Under the pieces are notes generated by a model. The model saw nothing but the letters and a program-made list of their open reading frames with translations. It was not told the origin of the DNA and made no database searches. A DNA stretch of 64,000 nucleotides. Source: Bugula neritina. Its lineage: Eukaryota; Bryozoa; Gymnolaemata; Cheilostomatida; Bugulidae. Each line of letters starts with the position of its first letter. The first letter of the stretch is position 1. A program made the translations under genes and the position numbers. Shown one piece after another: positions 1 through 12,488 of this stretch. Location of the stretch: contig OZ037765.1 in NCBI GenBank assembly GCA_964035545.1, positions 18,036,698 through 18,100,697 on the forward strand, given 5' to 3'.

Positions 1-741
1 TAAGCTTATTTTACAATGTCTATTCCCCTGTTGGCTAATATCAACTCCTTGAAGATGGAAGTTGTTCTCTGAATAAACCTGATGAGAGATAGCTAAACTA
101 GATATCAACAAAATTTAGGTATTCGTTGTTACTTAAAACACTTTATTGTTTTCAAGACAATTATGTAATAAATATATAATGAATATAATACTATATGGAA
201 ATGAATAGCTAGTATTATTTGTGTTTAAAACTAATATTAGAAGACTGGTGGTTATTTGGGCAACCAGGTCATGATAATAATAATTATTAGTAAACAAAAT
301 AAATCAACATGGATAGTTTTAGCAGATAAAATTATTAAAAAAATAACTATAATTGAAATGGCAGTAAAATCCTATTTATAAAGCATTAGGCGCACTATAT
401 GTAATAAATTAATACAAAAATAAATATGAATGAAAATACAACAAAACTAAGGATTATAGCAGCTAGGGACACTATATCCAATATATTGATGCTTTTTGAA
501 ATTCAACAGAAACTGTTTTCACCATTCAAAAAGGATCACTCAGCAAAGTTAAGAACTTTTGGAAATATGCAAATATAATGCATTATTTGCACTTTACAAT
601 TATATAATATATTTTTCATAAGGAACTAGCTTTTTCCAAAGCAAATTGGCAAAGTTCTTTAAATAAATTTACCTCATTTACATAATTATTAGATAGAAGA
701 TAGTTCTTGGAGTAAAGTTGTATAATAAGAATGTAATATGT
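1..741. other. AT-rich flank downstream of the GPCR gene
   Basis: No open frame or RNA gene is seen here. The stretch lies 3' of the minus-strand GPCR and probably holds its 3' UTR. A TTTATT (minus-strand AATAAA) at 142-147 is the only classical polyadenylation signal I noted, and it would imply a 3' UTR of about 600 bases. This is inference. Confidence 0.4.
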
Positions 742-2046
742 TTATGCAACTGCTTCCTCACTTCTTGAAATGTCATCGCTTAGTAGTGAGTTACATGTAT
801 TCCTTGATCTGTCTTCCATGAGTAATGGTGAAGATGCAGCAGGATTAAGTCGCTGCTCATATGGTTTGCCACGCTCACTATTTCTCTGATTGATTGAATT
901 CACAGAATAGTTGCTACACGTGTTTGACCGTTTCTGCGCATTTGAAGTTGTTGGCTTCAAAGAAGTGAGCATAGTTGACACACGACGAACTCCTGCACTG
1001 TTGGAAAGTTTGAATTTACAAAATAGAGAAACAAATGTTGATCGGAATTGTCTACTCATGGTTGTATAGAGAATGAAGTTGCCATTAAAAGTGATGATTC
1101 TTATCATTTCACTCATATCTCTTGTTAGATCGTAATAATGATCAAACTGTCGATTAGTCCTTGCATATATTAGAAACACTCCTTCTGGAAGCTCATAGAG
1201 AAGAAAGATCATCACCACTGCCAGCAACATAGCTGTAGTACGACAATATTCTTGGTGGCGGGACGATTCCTCTACCTTCCCTTTGCTTAGTAATTTTATC
1301 CTGTTCTGTTCGGCCGTGCGCATCAAATGAATGAGAGGTATTGTAAGTGCAGTTAATAAAACTGTTGGCAGAAACTTTGCTACCACTGCAAACAATGGCG
1401 CATTGAAATTTAAATTTTCTTTGGCCCGAACTGTGTAGAACTCTTTCAGCCCACCTTCACAATAATTTATGGGGAAACTTATAATCTGCGTATCTAACCA
1501 AGTTGGTATAGCAAATAAGAGGTTGGCAATAATTAAAACAGCGGAACAGATTCGAGTATTTTTCATGGTGAGAATAGTTTTTCCGTTGGCAATACTTAGC
1601 ATTATCCATCTAAATCCTGCAACTGCTATCGTATGCCATACAGCAATAAAATGAAAAAGTATTACAAGAACTCGAGAAACTTGCATAAACCTGATAGAAA
1701 ACTCATCTTCATTAAAGTATGGGTCAGAATCAGGCACATAGTTCACTATAAATAGAAGAATAGTGCTCGGTAAATATGCGGCAATAAGTGACATTTCGGC
1801 TATGGCAATAACAACCATTAAAAAGTTAATTGAAGAGTTTGCTATTTTCTTTTGTGATAAAACTATGACATTTGCCAGGTTTGAAAGAAACCCACAAGTG
1901 CAGACAACTATTGAAAGGTATCCATGAACTGACTGATAGGCACCAATATTATGATAAAACTGCTTTTGTCCACTAGTCAAATTGTCAAATTGACTAGTGT
2001 GGTCCCAGCAAGTCATATTTGAGAGCTCGTCTGTGCTAGAATTCAT
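742..2046 (-). CDS. Rhodopsin-class neuropeptide GPCR (myosuppressin/FMRFamide/sex-peptide-receptor-like), 434 aa
   Basis: Intronless coding region of 434 residues with seven hydrophobic segments: TM1 about 43-65, TM2 73-100, TM3 120-150, TM4 165-185, TM5 215-242, TM6 268-296, TM7 312-332. It is a plasma-membrane receptor, predicted to bind an amidated neuropeptide and signal through G proteins. The extracellular N terminus has three N-glycosylation sequons (N2, N9-10 region, N22). Family marks are the TM6 FLLYELPEG motif and the TM7-to-tail run NFILYTTMSRQFR, both typical of the DMSR/myosuppressin/SPR group. Departures from the rhodopsin consensus are E84 at the TM2 acidic position, FRW (145-147) for DRY, and N-F-I-L-Y (323-327) for NPxxY. 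C196 in ECL2 has no clear Cys partner at the start of TM3. An acceptor AG sits 18 bases before the ATG, so an intron lies in the 5' UTR. The family call is firm; the ligand is unknown. Confidence 0.9.
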   Translation of the reverse strand: MNSSTDELSNMTCWDHTSQFDNLTSGQKQFYHNIGAYQSVHGYLSIVVCTCGFLSNLANVIVLSQKKIANSSINFLMVVIAIAEMSLIAAYLPSTILLFIVNYVPDSDPYFNEDEFSIRFMQVSRVLVILFHFIAVWHTIAVAGFRWIMLSIANGKTILTMKNTRICSAVLIIANLLFAIPTWLDTQIISFPINYCEGGLKEFYTVRAKENLNFNAPLFAVVAKFLPTVLLTALTIPLIHLMRTAEQNRIKLLSKGKVEESSRHQEYCRTTAMLLAVVMIFLLYELPEGVFLIYARTNRQFDHYYDLTRDMSEMIRIITFNGNFILYTTMSRQFRSTFVSLFCKFKLSNSAGVRRVSTMLTSLKPTTSNAQKRSNTCSNYSVNSINQRNSERGKPYEQRLNPAASSPLLMEDRSRNTCNSLLSDDISRSEEAVA

Positions 2047-2064
2047 CTTTAGTCCTGCAGATAT

Positions 2065-3266
2065 CTAAAAACATAAGATATTACTGAATGAAAAACATTA
2101 TTGTATCAGTCTACCTTGATAAATAAAATGCTCCTCATTTACTTTTTTTAATTAAATTGCTAGCCTGTAATGGTATATTTAAAAAATAGTATTAATATTA
2201 AATGGCTGCCGTTGCTTGTTGGCCTTGATCATTATACACTATTATTGTACAATGCATGACCTCAAACTAAAGAAAAAGCTATAGATTTTGGCTCCAGTTC
2301 AGGTTTCTAATTATCAGTCTAAAGCATACACTCAACTGTTTTAATTAGTATGCCAATGACCTCTATTGCTACTAATATTTGCTAAGACTTTGGTTTCACT
2401 GAGCGACAGCTTTTATGCATCCTCTTCCTATTAGAAAAACAAGTCCATGCAAATTAGCTTCAATATACTTAATTAAACAAGAATTGATTCAGTATTACAG
2501 CTATACATATTTAAAATGACTTGCAAATTAATTTATGTTTGATTGAAGACTAACTTTATAAACAATTGTAGCTGCACAGTGACGCAGATCAATCAACATT
2601 TCATTATTTTTTGTATGAATAACCAAATTAGTGTGTGCATATGCACAAATAAGAGCAGGAAAGTAGACTTGTACATAATAATTAAGGCTTGATAATTGAT
2701 TGCAGTCTGGCCATGCCTTCAAGTCATCTATTATAACATTGATACTAAGTAATTAACATTGCTGCTATAAACTGAATTTTCTAAAAAGAAATTAATTGCA
2801 ATACTAAGCTAAAGTAAAAACAATTTTATGCAACCCAATGTCCTGACAACTTAACCTTTAGGGGACCAGCTTCACTTTTTATTAAATTTGTTCTATTATG
2901 TAACATAATTGCTGGCAATTATCAATTCTGTACAGTAAATGACCCAACAAAGTTTATAGTTGTTGCAGCCCTAAATCTCGTCTTTACATACAGCCATTGA
3001 AACCATCATTGCTACAATTTCTTCATATAAAAGCAGTGTTTTGATATGTGCACAATAAATATTGTTTTTTATTATTGAAGACAATAACTGTTAATTTAAA
3101 TATCTCATTTTTGAATTAACTCAATAGATAGAAAAGTGAAAAATAAACTTCATGTTGAGTTACTGCAAACTCTAGAATTATTTTTGCCAATTACAGCAGT
3201 TTTTGGAAATCTTTATCACAATACTACAACATACACACAACTATATTTTTAAATCTAAAGCCAAAC
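2065..3266. other. Probable 5' UTR intron of the GPCR gene, first part
   Basis: The sequence immediately 5' of the GPCR start reads, on the minus strand, as a pyrimidine-rich tract ending in tttttag before the last 18 leader bases. This stretch is therefore probably the 3' end of an intron in the leader. It is AT-rich and I see no gene in it; the short open frame at 2528-2722 matches nothing I recognise. Confidence 0.4.
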
Positions 3267-4005
3267 TAATATATATATATACAGGTTAATCCAATACGCC
3301 CTAGGGCATTAAATGGGTATGCATATAGGTTTCATACTAAAATCATCAAACAGGCATGATGGATTTAAATGGTACAGGGAGAGTAAAATGTTTGGCTACA
3401 TTAGGGAATCGGGATCTTGCCCTTCAAGTATAGGTCTCATTCTGTTGTAAAAGGAAAACTTAAATTGGTCTAGACCAAAATGTGGGTTGAGTGTTCCCCA
3501 ACATGTTAAATATGAAGTATTAAAAGAAATATAATCAATAAGCTGTACTTCATATAAACCAAACTCAATTCTTTTTAGAAAGTTCAAATCTAGGTGTTGT
3601 CTTCTTTCTTTGAGTTGTTCTATATTGTTTTTTATCATGCACTCTGTACGCCCACTTAACAGCCCGTCTCTGAACTGTTTCCACCTTGTCTATTAATGTT
3701 TTAATGTAGGGTGACCATACCTGACTAGCATACTCAAGAACTGGTCGGACAACGGTATTAAAGGCTATCATTTTTGTCTCGGTACTAGCGCTAAACAGGC
3801 ATCTTCCTATCATTGCTAACAATTTGTTTCCCTTTTTAACAGCGTTTATTGTATGTTCATGTCACTTGAGGTCACTTTGAATGTATACACCTAAGTATTT
3901 TAAACTGCAGGTTTGGGGTATGATTTCAAGCTCAAGCTGATGCAAATCTTTACGTTTAAAACTACAATTCAGATAGGTCCTTTGTGTATGCTTCAAAAAT
4001 CGCTA
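3267..4005 (-). mobile_element. Decayed LINE (non-LTR retrotransposon) 3' fragment
   Basis: On the minus strand two overlapping frames (about 3822-3565 and 3638-3396) encode the C-terminal end of a CR1/jockey-type reverse transcriptase. The visible signature RPVLEYASQVWSPY is followed by a Q-RRAVKWAYRV stretch. Upstream, the frame of the usual KYLGV-x-SDLKW segment is readable near 3900 but carries TGA where the tryptophan should be. The frames then shift near 3600-3640. The end toward 3267 is an (AT)n run, a plausible 3' tail. This is a dead, 5'-truncated copy. The LINE assignment is firm; the clade is a guess. Confidence 0.75.
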
Positions 4006-7000
4006 TTTATCAAATAACTTTAAAAGAGATTTATAGAAAAGGAACAGCTGTGCTGTTAATATTCGTTGAAGCGTTTGTTTTGAGTTTGAAAATAAAATGT
4101 TCAGTTTGCATAAGCTTGCAACTCAACCCAACTGAACAAATGGTAGGTACTTGTCATGCATAGAGTAGATTTGGAGTAGATTTGATGTCAAAAAATTGAG
4201 TGACAAGCAGTACCTTTAGAGGCATTAAAATTTGCAATTGCACAATCTGAAGTAGTTTAATTGGTTAATTAGTTTTTAACATGAATATCATTTGTTCATG
4301 CTATAAAATTATCAAACTTATAATTATAGGCAAAGCAAGCACAGGATGCTTAAAAATGCCTGCCAGAAAATTATGAATTGCTAATTCCCAAGATACCTTA
4401 CATAGCTGTGCTATATTTAGAATACATTGATAAGAGCAATTAGTTTATTGGATGTGGTATTATGAAACCTGGACTATACAGCAGGGCAAATTGTGAAGCC
4501 TTATTCTCAGTAAGTCTAGTAGGTGATAGTGCAACATTTTGAGCTTTCTAACTGAAATAAATTGCATTTCCATTCTAACATGTGTGCATACATGCAGTAA
4601 CTTTGTTTTCTATTTTTTAAATAACACCTTTATATAAATCATGATCAAGAAAAAGCACAATAAGTGTAATATTATAGGGCTATAAGCATGAGGCACAATG
4701 GCATTTAATTTGTTTTAAAAGTTACTTAATTCAATTTGGAGAACAACTAATGCAGAAGGCTAATTATTATCAATATCCCATAATGTATATTCTCTATTTA
4801 TCTTTTAAATGATCTGCAGTTTGGAGTCTTATACCAAATTTATAGTGGAACTCAATGAATACTGGATAGTGTTATCTTTCTTAAAGCAAGCTCAATGAGA
4901 CAGACTAAGAAAAATTGGCTTTTAGACTTTCGATTCTTTTGTCATATTGCAACATTTCGCTAAGCCAAGTACTCTACCTAATATTAAATGCTCAGCTCAG
5001 GGATTTAGCAATGAAGCAAAGGCTTATCTTGCAAAGCAAAAACAATTATTGTACTCTTTTGGCCTCAATTAGTTGTAAATGCCACCAGATGATATTTTCA
5101 TCTGCTATTTTTGTCCGCCAGCAGTAAAATTATAATTGTAGATAATTGGTAAATCTAAGGCATAAATGCTTTGTTTATAATCAAGTTGAGTATAGATATT
5201 ATGGATATTAAATTTGTGGAACTTGCAATATTATGTAATTCTTTCAAAATATATACAAAGTTCATTAATTATCTCTCTTCTGATAACTAAATGGCAAGAC
5301 TGAATCGTACTTACTAAACCATTATAAGAACAACCAAAAGCATGTGTTTTTTATTTAAATTACGATATGCTATTTTCTAACGATACTAACTGCTTTTAAG
5401 TAATTAGCTAATTTTAAGGGTTTGAGATTTTCAAATTTAAGCAGGTTAGATTTAGATCATCATTCTTGAATTTCAAACTTTCTCAAAATATAAAATCATA
5501 AAAATCAATGAATGGTTAATAAAACTGACACTCAAACATCAAAAGCCAAATTATTAGTAAGTCTGCTAGTTTAAAGGTAGCGCTTATTTTTTGTAACAAA
5601 CTTCTGTGATTCATCAAACTTTTTGTTCTGTCCCCTAATAAAACTCTGATTTGTTGCAGGTAATTGTTTGTTAACTTTTCATTATTTACATTGAAAATAT
5701 TTTTTCTCTGCTTCTCTACTCCGGTTCTTAAGAGCTAAATCAATAAACCTAATTTTCTATGGCATTACTGATATGATGTGCAAAAAATAAATTATTTATA
5801 TTGCATAAGAGCTTTGTGAGTTCATATAAATAAAAACAAAGTTCTTATAACTTGTTCTCAACAACAAGGAAGTTTTAGGTTTCAGTGTAACGTGCATTAG
5901 CTTAAGCCATTGCATGCTTTATATTTATGTATATAATTTGGGCATACTAAAGAGTAACTGTGCTGCAAGTATAACATTTTCATCAAATCATTCACTGTAC
6001 AAAAAATCATCCAAACTGTCACCAACTTTTCGCCTATCTTCACCTATATCCACCCTGTACTACTGTTTGGGTAGGGGGAAGGGGGGGGGGTGTCACTAAC
6101 TGAACAATTCTTATAAATAAAAGTTTTGACAGTGAGTTGAGAGAAAAGAATTTAGAATTTCAACTTATCGAAGTAAAATATTATCTGCCACCCCTCTGCA
6201 GCTCTTTTATATAGTACAAGTATTTAATTTAATTTTTGCAATAGCATTGTATATTATTTTTTTATAAAACTAGGCATGTTTATTATAGATTACTGCAGAA
6301 CTACAATAACCATCAAAGTTTAGAAATTTAGTAAACAGATTAATGTAATATTTTATAGATTAAACCTGGTAAGCTGTTTGTGGTTACAAGTGGTCAACAG
6401 CAAAAAGTGTCACATAATATGGCAACACCTTCTAGCCTCATTGTAAGTTTAATGAAGTTAGTTGTCACTTGTCGGTAGGTCAGGTAAAAGTGCACACCTG
6501 AATTATTTAATAAAACAATGCTAAAGTTGTTATTTGAGACATTTTTTTTAAAACCAGTTACCAGCAATTAGTTTTTGAAGAAGAAGTCTTTAAAATTTTG
6601 GCTAATTTTAGAAATAATTACAGCGTTTAAAATAAAAGCTAATGATTAAATCTTGCTATAGAATAATAACAAAATCGAAAATATCTCAAACCTAAGAATC
6701 AAGTTTACATTTTAATAAGTATTTAGTGTTAAAGTATTGAATTTTCTAGAGTTTTACAAGAGCTGAGTTTTACTTTGCTAAGCTAATGAAGCCACAAACT
6801 AGAACTGCCAGCTGCTATAGCTGCTAGCAGTGTCACCGCAGAGTTGATGTCCACTTACAGATTGAAGATGGTCTCTCCTACTCTTATTCTTCCCGGAGAT
6901 GAAGTGTGTGTTGCCTCGAAGAGATAGAAACTACGAGTGATGATGTATGCCTGTTATAACAGTAACATATACGATGAAATTAGTCAATCAGCTAATCACT

Positions 7001-7489
7001 GGCTGCGATGAAACCCCTATAACAACATAATACACATGTAATACAATTGTAGCCTATATAAGTGGCAATCAATCTACTGTTGTAGTAACTATATCTAGAT
7101 ATTACATATCCAGTTCGTGAAATTTAATACGATTAATAGCAGGGCAATAAAGTTACAGACTATGGGCTGCTATTGAACATTATCTCATGAGTATTTGCTT
7201 TCCATTTTTAGAAAAATGTTATCAATCTTTTATATTACTAGTCAAATTATACAATTCTTCAGTTGCGGAGTATAAGATAACATTGATCAATGCAGATTGA
7301 GAGTAGGCTGTAAACTTCATTTAGCTACGTGATATGATTTGATTGTACTTGTGCCATGATATATAAGCAGCTCTTGAATCCCTTGTAATACCATCATGCA
7401 GCTGTGAGTTTATTCCTCAACTAGGCTTCATTAGGCTGTTAAGGTGCCAGGTGCACAAAAGTTTAAAAGATTTTCACCAATTCATTTAT
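4006..7489. other. AT-rich non-coding DNA, possibly GPCR leader intron
   Basis: No supportable gene. At 6020-6090 a short pyrimidine-rich segment ends in TGTTTGGGTAG and a run of ten G. A related TGTTTGGGTAG segment occurs inverted at about 44978-45010 beside an (AT)n tract, so both may be fragments of one repeat. The open frame at 5914-6099 runs into the G tract and is not credible as a gene. Confidence 0.35.
6859..6930 (-). other. Candidate 5' leader exon / promoter-proximal segment of the GPCR gene
   Basis: Reading the minus strand, a locally GC-richer segment ends at 6859 with a strong donor (CT|gtaagt; acttac on the plus strand at 6853-6858). No protein-coding frame is evident. Because the GPCR start is preceded by a good acceptor at 2064/2065, this could be the first, untranslated exon, with a 4.8-kb intron. 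This is inference only; another unseen exon could serve instead. Confidence 0.3.
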
Positions 7490-10400
7490 CCTTAGTACAA
7501 AACAAAATTCTAATTGATTATAGCTTAAAAAGAGTGAAAAGGTTTTATATCATATTCCAAAAATGTGCTGAATGAGTCATCATTGAAGAAGCTACAGCTT
7601 TTAACTGCAGATCCTATTTGTTCCCGAAAAGGAAATTATAACAAGTTGCGGTTAATTAACCAAATCAAACTTTTTCTCTCCATTCCAGTTCAAAGTTTAT
7701 GTACAGAATCTTGATCTTATTTACCAAATTTACTTCTTTTAATTCCAGTAATTAAAACGGCTGTTTTATTCAGTAATTTTGATTTGAAACTCCGTTTCTG
7801 TGACCAACTATTGTATATTGATTGGATTATGATGAAAAATGTTTTGAGAAGCATCTTAATAATACTGTTTAACAAACAGAAAGTCATTAACCTAATTTTT
7901 ACAGAGTGCTTGCATTTTTGCACTATTAGCTAAAGTGTTGATAAGTGGGTTATAACCATACAAGTATTTATTCGTAAATTATTTGTGAAGATAAAAAGTT
8001 GAAGAAGGATGGCCAGGTATATTAATACTGTATATAGAAAGAGAGCCAAAATACTATTAGTGTATGCTGATGGGTAGTTTAGTAATTATATCCAATTACA
8101 ATTATATGTCAACCTATGGCAGTACTATAAAGGTCAACGCCCTACAGCCAGCAATATTGTTCTGTACAAAATTTATGATTTCTTTCAAATCTGAGCTTAG
8201 CTGTAAATCAACATAGCATTAAATCTTGTTTGTAAAAGCCTGCAAAAATAGTTTAAACATGAATTCATCCTTCATTGTTTTTCTTTGTTGGTAGGTAAAT
8301 GCATATAAGTAACATCTGGAACCACATTTTTGCAAAGGTGAAGCAAAAGCTTTCCAGATTTGAAAATAACTCCAAAGCCTTATTCTGCTAATTTAAGATT
8401 CTTTTAATTGATCTACAGATTCTATAGTAAAGCATGATAACTTTATCTTACATAGACAAGTTCCAATTTCAGAGATACGATATGCATTTCATCCAAACCA
8501 ATCAACTGTGCAAACTAAGCTGTATCGATCCTGGCAAATTGTTAGAAGAAATTCTATTATATATTAATTGCATAAATGTCAGTTGCACATGCGCAACTAA
8601 AAAGCTATATAAAAGTGCAAAAACATGTTTTGATAAAATGTAATTAAAAACGCATAAATTATTATCTTTAGAAAGCTCTCTGCTAAGCTGCTGTTTATTG
8701 TATGCATTTTGTTTTCTAGACTGGATATTGATTATTCACCAGACAGGCTCCTATATTTGCGGTAGAGGCAGTCAGCAAGAATAAAACTCTCATAATAGTT
8801 AAGCTATCTGTAATCCTGGGATGAGCATATGCTAAAAGATTTCATCTCAAATGGGTTGCTAATTAGTAAGTCTATACAATCATACCCCATTTGCCTGGCT
8901 TTAGCTTTGCTCTATATAGTTTAGTCCTTGTGCAGTCTGAAGCTAGCATTCAGCTAAAGGTCTACATTATGTGCAGATATCTTTTTACATATAATAAACT
9001 TTTTTATAAAGGATGCTTTTTTAAATAAAATATACATTTGGGACCACTACAGCTGGGAACCTCAGCTCACCTTAAGAAAAACCACAATAGTACTATGAGG
9101 AGGACTTGAATAAGCTTTTTGGATAGCCGATCTTGACTGCAAGGTTTATATTACGATTATTGATTTTTCACAAAGCCAATCATACCATCATATGAAGAAG
9201 CCAGTTACTGATGGATAACTTGCAATATATTTGGGACTAGCACCAATATATTACAATAGATAAAATAAAGAAGTTGAGATTAGCTGCTTGCAGTAGCATG
9301 ATATTTTTAGGTAGTTCAGTTTTATCCTATCAAAAACAAAAAAATATGTGTACTGAAAGTTGTTAATTTTACTTTAAATTTTCTGAGAGTACAAAATAGT
9401 TTTATAACGCAATGGCTGGTATGTTTTATTTGGTATTGATAATTGCACATGTAAACATATTATATTGCCCCAGGTGCAGGCAAGCCTCACTACACACTGT
9501 TGAGTTACTGACTGAAATACCTGTTCACAGTGAATTTGCAGTTGCAATAGTAGCTGCTGTATATAGTCTATGATCAATTATGTAAATATATCCATTTACT
9601 CTCTGTACAAAACAGAATTTTAATTGAAGCTTTAAAAAGTGGTAGATTTCATATCATGTTTTAAAAGTTGGCTAGATGGGTCTCTATTAAAGAAACTATA
9701 GCTTTCAACTGCAAATCATATTGTTTCCTGAACAAATAAATAACAAGTTGTGGTTCATTAACCACATCAAACTTCTCTCTTCATTCCCAGCTCAAAGTTT
9801 ATTTACAGAATCTTGATCTTCTTTACCAAATTAACTTCTGTTAATTCCATTAATTAAAATGGCTGCTTTATTGGGTAGTTTTAATTTTTGTAAACTTTAT
9901 TTCAGTAAGCAACTATTCTATATTGGATTATGATGAAAAATGTTTTGAGAAGTATTTTTAATAACTGCTGTTAGACAAACAGCAAGTCATTAGCCTAATT
10001 TTTACAGTGCTGCAAGTTTTTAAACCTAGCTAAAGTGTTGATAAGTGGGCTATAACCATAAAACTATTTTTTCATAAATTATTTGTGGAAATGAACATTT
10101 GAAGAAGGATGACCAGGTACAATAACACTGTATATAAGAAAGGAAGTCAAAACATTGCTAGTGCATTATATACACTGATGGATAGTTTAGTAAGTATATC
10201 CAATTACAATAATATGTCAATCTACCGCAATACTATAGGTAATAGTCAATGCCCTACAGCAGGCAATATTTTTCTGCGTAAAAAAATTACGAATTTTTTA
10301 AATTTGAGTTTATAGCTATAAATCAACACGGAATTAAAATCTTGTTTGCACAGGTTTGTAAAAGTAGTTTAAATTTGAATTCATTCTTTACTTTAAGTGT

Positions 10401-10795
10401 GTTTTCTTTGTTAGTAAATAAAAGTAACGTATCAGAAAGCACATTTTTGTAAAAATGAAGCAAAATCTTTACATGCAACTTTAAAAATGATTCTATAAAA
10501 CTTAATTCTTCTAGTTAAATATTATTTTAATTAATTTTTATATTTTGTAGTAAAGCATTATCTTTATCATACGTAGACAAGCTCCAATTCCATTGTTGAT
10601 TTGCATTCCATCCAAACTAATGAACTTTACAAACTAAGCTACACGGATCCTGGCAAATCGTTAAAAGACCTTCTATTGCGCATCTATTACATGAAGGCCA
10701 ATTTCACAAGCACAGCTATTATAAGAAAGCTATATAAAAGTGCAAAAGCATGTTTTAATAAAATTTAATTTAAAAAATCGTAGTTGATCAATAAA

Positions 10796-10907
10796 GCAGC
10801 AGCAACAACAGCAACAACAGCAGCAACAACAACAACAACAGCAACAACAGCAACAACAGCAACAGCAACAACAACAGCAACAGCAACAACAACAGCAACA
10901 GCAACAA

Positions 10908-10954
<47 letters not shown>

Positions 10955-10962
10955 ACAACAAC

Positions 10963-11005
<43 letters not shown>

Positions 11006-11006
11006 C
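10796..11006 (+). repeat. CAG/CAA trinucleotide tract (about 210 bp)
   Basis: Almost pure interspersed CAG and CAA triplets, becoming pure CAA toward the 3' end, with a single lost base near 10961. All three frames on each strand are open (poly-Gln/Ala/Thr/Ser-type or poly-Cys/Val/Leu), so the open frames here are by-products of the repeat. No splice signals or flanking conserved protein support a coding exon. Confidence 0.9.
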
Positions 11007-11008
11007 GG

Positions 11009-11059
11009 AATGCTAATGTGTTTTCCATTTACAGTGTAAATGAAAAACACATTAGCATT
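11009..11059. repeat. 51-bp near-perfect inverted repeat
   Basis: Arms of 25 bp (11009-11033 and 11035-11059) around a single central base, with one mismatch. The arm begins AATGCTAATGTGTTTT. It starts two bases after the CAA tract ends, so DNA or RNA from here could fold into a tight hairpin. Confidence 0.9.
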
Positions 11060-11118
11060 TCATTGCTGTGCTTTTCTTGGAAATATTTTTTTTCAATTAG
11101 TAGTTTCAGTCATAGCAT

Positions 11119-11140
11119 GAAACCATGAATTCATGGTTTC
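11119..11140. repeat. Perfect 22-bp palindrome
   Basis: GAAACCATGAA and its exact reverse complement abut, with an EcoRI site at the centre. It lies 60 bp beyond the larger inverted repeat. It could be a chance palindrome or a degenerate inverted-repeat element. Confidence 0.8.
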
Positions 11141-12451
11141 TTTAAAATAATGTAGCAAAAACTCTTTAAAATATAGATAATTACTTGATCATGTATGCTA
11201 ACACAGCTAAACCACTGCCTCATTAACTATATACACACGCATATATACAAGTAGCAGGCATGCACTCCAAGACAGTGCCAATTATTGTATACAGTAGAGC
11301 TTGACCAATGGTGACAGCCAACACAACAAATTATTAATGGGACTTATATCATAGCTGCCAAACCACAAAAATGCTTTTAAGTTTATTTTCTTCAAAACTT
11401 TCATGAAGAAATATTTTACAAATATTTTTTTAGCTGCTGATATGTGTGCTTTTACCAAAATATCTATCTCCTAAAACAACAACTCTATAGCACAATTAGA
11501 ATTTTAAGTAGCACACAAACTTAAAAATTTTTTAATGAGTTTCCTCTTTATAAAAGGGTTTAACCAATTCACTTTGCGAGGACACAACTCTTAATTATGA
11601 AGTGGGTACCATGGACATTGGAGATAGGTCTATTCCGTTTTATCTTTTTTGTAAACATAAAATATATGTACTGAAAGTTTTTGGCTTATTACGATAAATT
11701 TTCCGGAATTGTTAATAACAACTAGATGTCCACTTACAAAAATAACCTGGAATAGTTTTATAGCGTAATGGCCGATATTTTTATTGGGCATTAATAATTG
11801 CACTAGCTCCGTAATATTTATGACTGGCGGGCATGCAAGGCTCACTACACAGTGTTAAGTTGCTGACTGAAATACCTATTCACAATGCATTTGCAGTTTC
11901 AAAAATAGTGACTGTATATAGTCTATAATCAATTATGTAAATAGATCTAAGAGCACCTTATATACGGTAAAGCATATAAACAGCCTTTCCTTTCCAGATA
12001 TCCAACGGCCAAATTCAGCATTACAGTTTTTGAAACCCTAACAGCAATGTTGAAGCCTGAAAATATGAAAATAGTTTGATCTAACAACTTTAGATTTTGA
12101 ATGACTATTTCTAATAGTTATTCAGCCCACCACTGATATCGGTGACTGGATATTAAGATAGTTATGTTTTGTGATTAACTTAACAGAACTCCCGAGTGCC
12201 CTAAGAATTCTAGGTACACCTAGGCTAACATTACCTTTTCACAGTGGTAAATATGAATTAATTCATAGTTCTAGGAATTTTGGAGCCAACGTTGCAAAAT
12301 ATATATAGAACTCTTATTTCTCCTGATAACAATTTTCTGGCATTGTGAGTTTTACACTTGTGTGTACACCCACCTGCTTTTACTAATGTAATCAGATTAT
12401 ATGCACACCTTGATGCACGCTGAGCACATTTAATTAATTCTAAATAATGAT

Positions 12452-12488
12452 TGATCATCACCCTCACTTTCTGTGGGAGTGATGATCA
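12452..12488. repeat. Hairpin-forming inverted repeat
   Basis: Arms of 16 bp starting TGATCATCAC (12452-12467 and 12473-12488) with two mismatches and a 5-base loop. There is no T-run or gene context giving it a function. Confidence 0.7.

Larger units (their letters stand above)
7490..11945. repeat. Diverged tandem duplication, about 2.1-2.3 kb per unit
   Basis: Unit 1 spans about 7490-9600 and unit 2 about 9601-11945. Clear matches are 7490-8650 with 9601-10777 (for example the shared stretches around GTTGATAAGTGGG at 7937 and 10037, and AAGAAGGATG at 8003 and 10101), and 9305-9595 with 11620-11940 (both ending in GACTGAAATACC and then TATATAGTCTAT). The middle of each unit no longer aligns by eye. 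There is no open frame of note in either copy, so this looks like duplicated non-coding DNA or an old repeat. Unit 2 contains the CAG/CAA tract and the inverted repeat described separately. Confidence 0.75.

Noticed and set aside
6060-6092. G-rich run as a possible G-quadruplex regulatory site
   Set aside because: One long G run without the usual four spaced runs and no gene start nearby; more likely part of a repeat fragment.
10730-11128. Three overlapping open frames encoding poly-Cys, poly-Val/Ala and poly-Thr/Ala/Gln
   Set aside because: They are the automatic translation of the CAG/CAA tract in each frame; no conserved flank or splice context supports a protein.
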